25,212 bases of DNA from Ruminococcaceae bacterium UBA6392 (GTDB lineage: Bacteria > Bacillota > Clostridia > Oscillospirales > Acutalibacteraceae). Position 1 is the first letter of the stretch, and every line of letters begins with the position of its first letter. Positions 22,942 through 25,212 of this stretch are shown here, piece after piece. The notes under the pieces were generated by a model. The model was not told the origin of the DNA, did not search any database, and was given only the letters and a program-made list of their open reading frames with translations. The stretch covers positions 1 through 25,212 of the forward strand of contig DJQG01000115.1 of the NCBI GenBank assembly GCA_002438685.1, written 5' to 3'. A program made the translations under genes and the position numbers.

Positions 22942-24918
22942 TTGCCTGATAAGAAACTGCTTTCTCAGGTCAGAGCGATATTCTTTCGTTCGAAAGAGAT
23001 GATTGTTGTTCTGTCGCTGTTTTTTGCCTCGATAGTCGGCGCAGCGGCATGGCAGATGACAAGGGCGATAAGCCCCCTCTACGACGATGCGGCTCTCGGC
23101 GCGCTCGATATACCGCTGAAGTTTTCTCTCGCTTCGTTCGCCGTCTTCTCGTTTTTGTCCTTTGAGATGAGCTACAAGCTCCGCCGATATAAGCTCGACG
23201 AGTGCATGAACACGGTAGTTCACGCAAAAAGAAAGATATTTCTGGCGCAGGGTGTGATTTTTGTTGTCGTCATCCTGATATTTTTTGCCTTTTTTAATAT
23301 ATGGAGTCTGCTCCTCTTTGTAAAATACAGAAACTTTAACTGTTGGCACGGCAAGTTTATCATTCAGACCGTTCTGAATATGCTGCTGAGCCATTTTTTT
23401 GTTCCCTGCTGCGCCGCGGCCATGGGTATGTCGGCGTCGCTGCTTTTCCGCAGAATAAACGGATGCCTCGGGCTCGTGCTTTTTGTGCTGCTCGGCTCGC
23501 CGCTTTCAAATTATCTCGGCGAGATGCTCTATGAATTCAGCCGCAATGTCAGCATAAATATCTTTCCGCTTTTGCGGCTGTTTGATATCTTTCCGCCGGC
23601 GCTCAACTATCAACCGGTTTATGCGTTCGGCCAGTCTGTTTTGCCATATCGCTGGCTGACGGCGCTTTTCTGGCTGCTGCTCTCTCTTTTTGTGATAAGT
23701 CTGAAAACCGGGGAGAGAAACAGACGCTTCCGGGCGGCTCCCGCCGTTTTTGCGTCGCTCGCGCTCGCTTTTCTCGTTGTGTCGCAGCTCCCGGCTTCGA
23801 GAGTCATAGTTGGTAGCGGCGACCCGAAATATTCCATGGAATATGGTGATGGAGAATACTACGATGAAGCATACGGCTTTTATTCCGACGACTATGATGA
23901 GGACGGCGCGAACAAAGAGTGGGCGCATTTTGAAAAAGAGTTTGATGTGACCGATTACGATCTGGAAATAAAGGTCGGCAATAATCTGCACGTCAGGGCG
24001 GCGATAACCGTTGACAAGCCGAATCTTGAAAAGTACGATTTTACACTCTATCACGGATATAAAATAAGCTCCGTTCGGGACGGCAGCGGAAACAAGCTCC
24101 GCTTTGAACAGGACGGAGATCGTTTCACCGTTTTCAATCCGGAGAAAAAGAGCCTTGACAGGATAGTGCTTAAATACAGCGGCTTTTCAACGCAATATTA
24201 TTCCAATATTCAGGGTTTATTCCTGCCGGGATATTTCCCGTATTATCCGCACAGCGGTTCGCTGCCCGTATATAACATGGGAATGGGGGAAATATATCGC
24301 TTCGTGCTCGACAAGCCGACCCACTTCAGGGTGAAGGTGGACAGCAACCAGACTGTATACAGCGGACTTGAGCAGACGGGAAAGAATGAGTTCGAGGGCA
24401 GCACGACAGGCGTGACGCTCGTTTCCGGTCTCTACGATTGCTACGAAAAGGACGGAGTGAAGATGGTCTATCCCTATCTTCATTTCTATTGCGGTCAGGA
24501 AAAGCAGCGCGCAAAGTTCTTCGACAATTACCGCTCGACCGAGACGCTTCCCGACAACATAAAAACAGTAATAATTATCCCGAGTATCGGAGGCAGTGTA
24601 ATGTATACCGGTTACTGCCAATTTGACAATTGCCTTGTTTCCACGGAAATACTGCAAATAGACGGAGACTATAAAAGACTGAATATTGAGCCTTGGAAGT
24701 TTGACTTGTATCAAAATTATATGAGCTACACCAAAGGCAATGAGAGCACAAGAGAATTTATGCGCGAAAACGGCAGTGAGGAAGGCTACAGCACATATGA
24801 TTTTATACAGTATATAAACCGTGTCGGCGAAGAAGAGGCGCTCAAGAGAATGTCGGAGTATCTGAACGACCATAACGACAGACGAACCGCGAGCGAGTTT
24901 TACGCCGACGCAGACTGA
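22942..24918 (+). CDS. ABC-2-type membrane component with large extracytoplasmic domain
   Basis: A 658-residue protein I do not recognise at family level. Residues 1-284 carry about seven hydrophobic segments (roughly 20-38, 58-75, 100-126, 140-168, 174-192, 237-255, 266-284). An acidic, tyrosine-rich segment (300-320) follows, then a mostly beta-strand domain to the end (about 330-658), probably outside the cell. That domain recalls the N-terminal part of M1 aminopeptidases, which some bacteria fuse to ABC-2 permeases. No HExxH zinc site occurs anywhere, so any such relation would be to a non-catalytic derivative. The start is TTG 22942 with TAGGAGGT (22928-22935) 6 nt upstream. The next gene, 13 bases on, is an ABC ATPase, which supports the permease role. 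Lipid, peptide or antibiotic handling are all possible. Confidence 0.8.
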   Translation: MPDKKLLSQVRAIFFRSKEMIVVLSLFFASIVGAAAWQMTRAISPLYDDAALGALDIPLKFSLASFAVFSFLSFEMSYKLRRYKLDECMNTVVHAKRKIFLAQGVIFVVVILIFFAFFNIWSLLLFVKYRNFNCWHGKFIIQTVLNMLLSHFFVPCCAAAMGMSASLLFRRINGCLGLVLFVLLGSPLSNYLGEMLYEFSRNVSINIFPLLRLFDIFPPALNYQPVYAFGQSVLPYRWLTALFWLLLSLFVISLKTGERNRRFRAAPAVFASLALAFLVVSQLPASRVIVGSGDPKYSMEYGDGEYYDEAYGFYSDDYDEDGANKEWAHFEKEFDVTDYDLEIKVGNNLHVRAAITVDKPNLEKYDFTLYHGYKISSVRDGSGNKLRFEQDGDRFTVFNPEKKSLDRIVLKYSGFSTQYYSNIQGLFLPGYFPYYPHSGSLPVYNMGMGEIYRFVLDKPTHFRVKVDSNQTVYSGLEQTGKNEFEGSTTGVTLVSGLYDCYEKDGVKMVYPYLHFYCGQEKQRAKFFDNYRSTETLPDNIKTVIIIPSIGGSVMYTGYCQFDNCLVSTEILQIDGDYKRLNIEPWKFDLYQNYMSYTKGNESTREFMRENGSEEGYSTYDFIQYINRVGEEEALKRMSEYLNDHNDRRTASEFYADAD

Positions 24919-24931
24919 GGAGGGATTTTTT

Positions 24932-25212
24932 ATGCTTTCACTTTATGCGGTGGACAAGAGCTTCGGCCGCAGTAAAATATTGAAATCGATAGATCTGCAG
25001 CTCGATAAAAAAACATACGGACTCCTCGGACCCAACGGCGCGGGCAAGACGACGCTTATGCGCTGCATAACGGGACTCTATCCGCTGAGCGCGGGAAAAA
25101 TCGAATTTAACGGCAGCGATATTTCAAAGGACAAAAACTTTCAGAGCCATATAGGCTATCTGCCGCAGAAATTTGGTCTCTATAAGGAGCTGACCGCCTT
25201 TGAAATGATGGA
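24932..25212 (+). CDS. ABC transporter ATP-binding protein (5' part, cut by window end)
   Basis: The first 93 codons of an ABC ATPase open at ATG 24932, with GAGGAGGGA just upstream, and run past the window edge. Walker A is GPNGAGKTT within GLLGPNGAGKTTLMRCITGL, and the Q-loop is IGYLPQKFGLY. The DKSFG... opening and the GLYPLSAGKIEFNG pattern match ABC-2-type (drug/bacitracin-like) exporter ATPases. It is 13 bases downstream of the multi-pass membrane protein and is its likely energising subunit. The signature motif and Walker B lie outside the window. Confidence 0.92.
   Translation, partial: MLSLYAVDKSFGRSKILKSIDLQLDKKTYGLLGPNGAGKTTLMRCITGLYPLSAGKIEFNGSDISKDKNFQSHIGYLPQKFGLYKELTAFEMM

Noticed and set aside
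1..25212. Defence system, CRISPR array, prophage or insertion sequence
   Set aside because: No repeat-spacer pattern, transposase, integrase, nuclease-helicase set or toxin-antitoxin pair is visible. Gene content and spacing look like ordinary chromosome.

Overview
The window looks like chromosomal DNA of a Gram-positive anaerobe of the class Clostridia, probably a gut Oscillospiraceae-type organism. The evidence is a YaaL/BofA gene pair, a DarA-type c-di-AMP receptor, a DUF6514-like small protein, AGGAGG-type ribosome binding sites, near-consensus TTGACA-N17-TATAAT promoters, some TTG starts, and carbohydrate genes typical of a glycan feeder. The lineage is an inference. I see no phage, insertion sequence, CRISPR array or recognisable defence locus.

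Left part (1-8.8 kb): a long 5' leader precedes a large secreted protein of unknown function (252-2831). A membrane-anchored metallophosphoesterase/PQQ-propeller fusion lies on the minus strand (3053-5137). A Gfo/Idh/MocA oxidoreductase (5325-6386) and a GPH-family sugar:cation symporter (6619-8076, minus) converge on two terminators. A GNAT acetyltransferase (8251-8772) has its own consensus promoter.

Centre (8.8-12.3 kb): one plus-strand operon encodes an ABC half-transporter with an unusual N-terminal extension (possible PH-like domain plus a four-cysteine zinc ribbon), its DUF1854 partner, a DarA-like cyclic-di-AMP receptor and a small antibiotic-biosynthesis-monooxygenase-like protein. 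It ends in a strong terminator. This is the most intriguing cluster because it places a second-messenger receptor beside a poorly understood transporter pair. A DUF6514-like gene (12553-12870, minus) follows.

Right-centre (13.0-20.1 kb): a tight minus-strand operon runs manA, ABC-F ATPase, GH78 alpha-L-rhamnosidase-like enzyme, GNAT, Gfo/Idh/MocA oxidoreductase, PPC-domain protein. Junctions range from a 4-nt overlap to a 16-nt gap, and the operon ends in an intrinsic terminator. It combines sugar-phosphate entry, deglycosylation and sugar oxidoreduction with housekeeping functions.

Right end (20.2-25.2 kb): yaaL and bofA, a tRNA-Val(GAC) with a perfect consensus promoter, a cytoplasmic GH63-like glycosidase, then a promoter and structured leader driving an unusual multi-pass membrane protein with a large extracytoplasmic domain, followed by its ABC ATPase, which is cut by the window edge.
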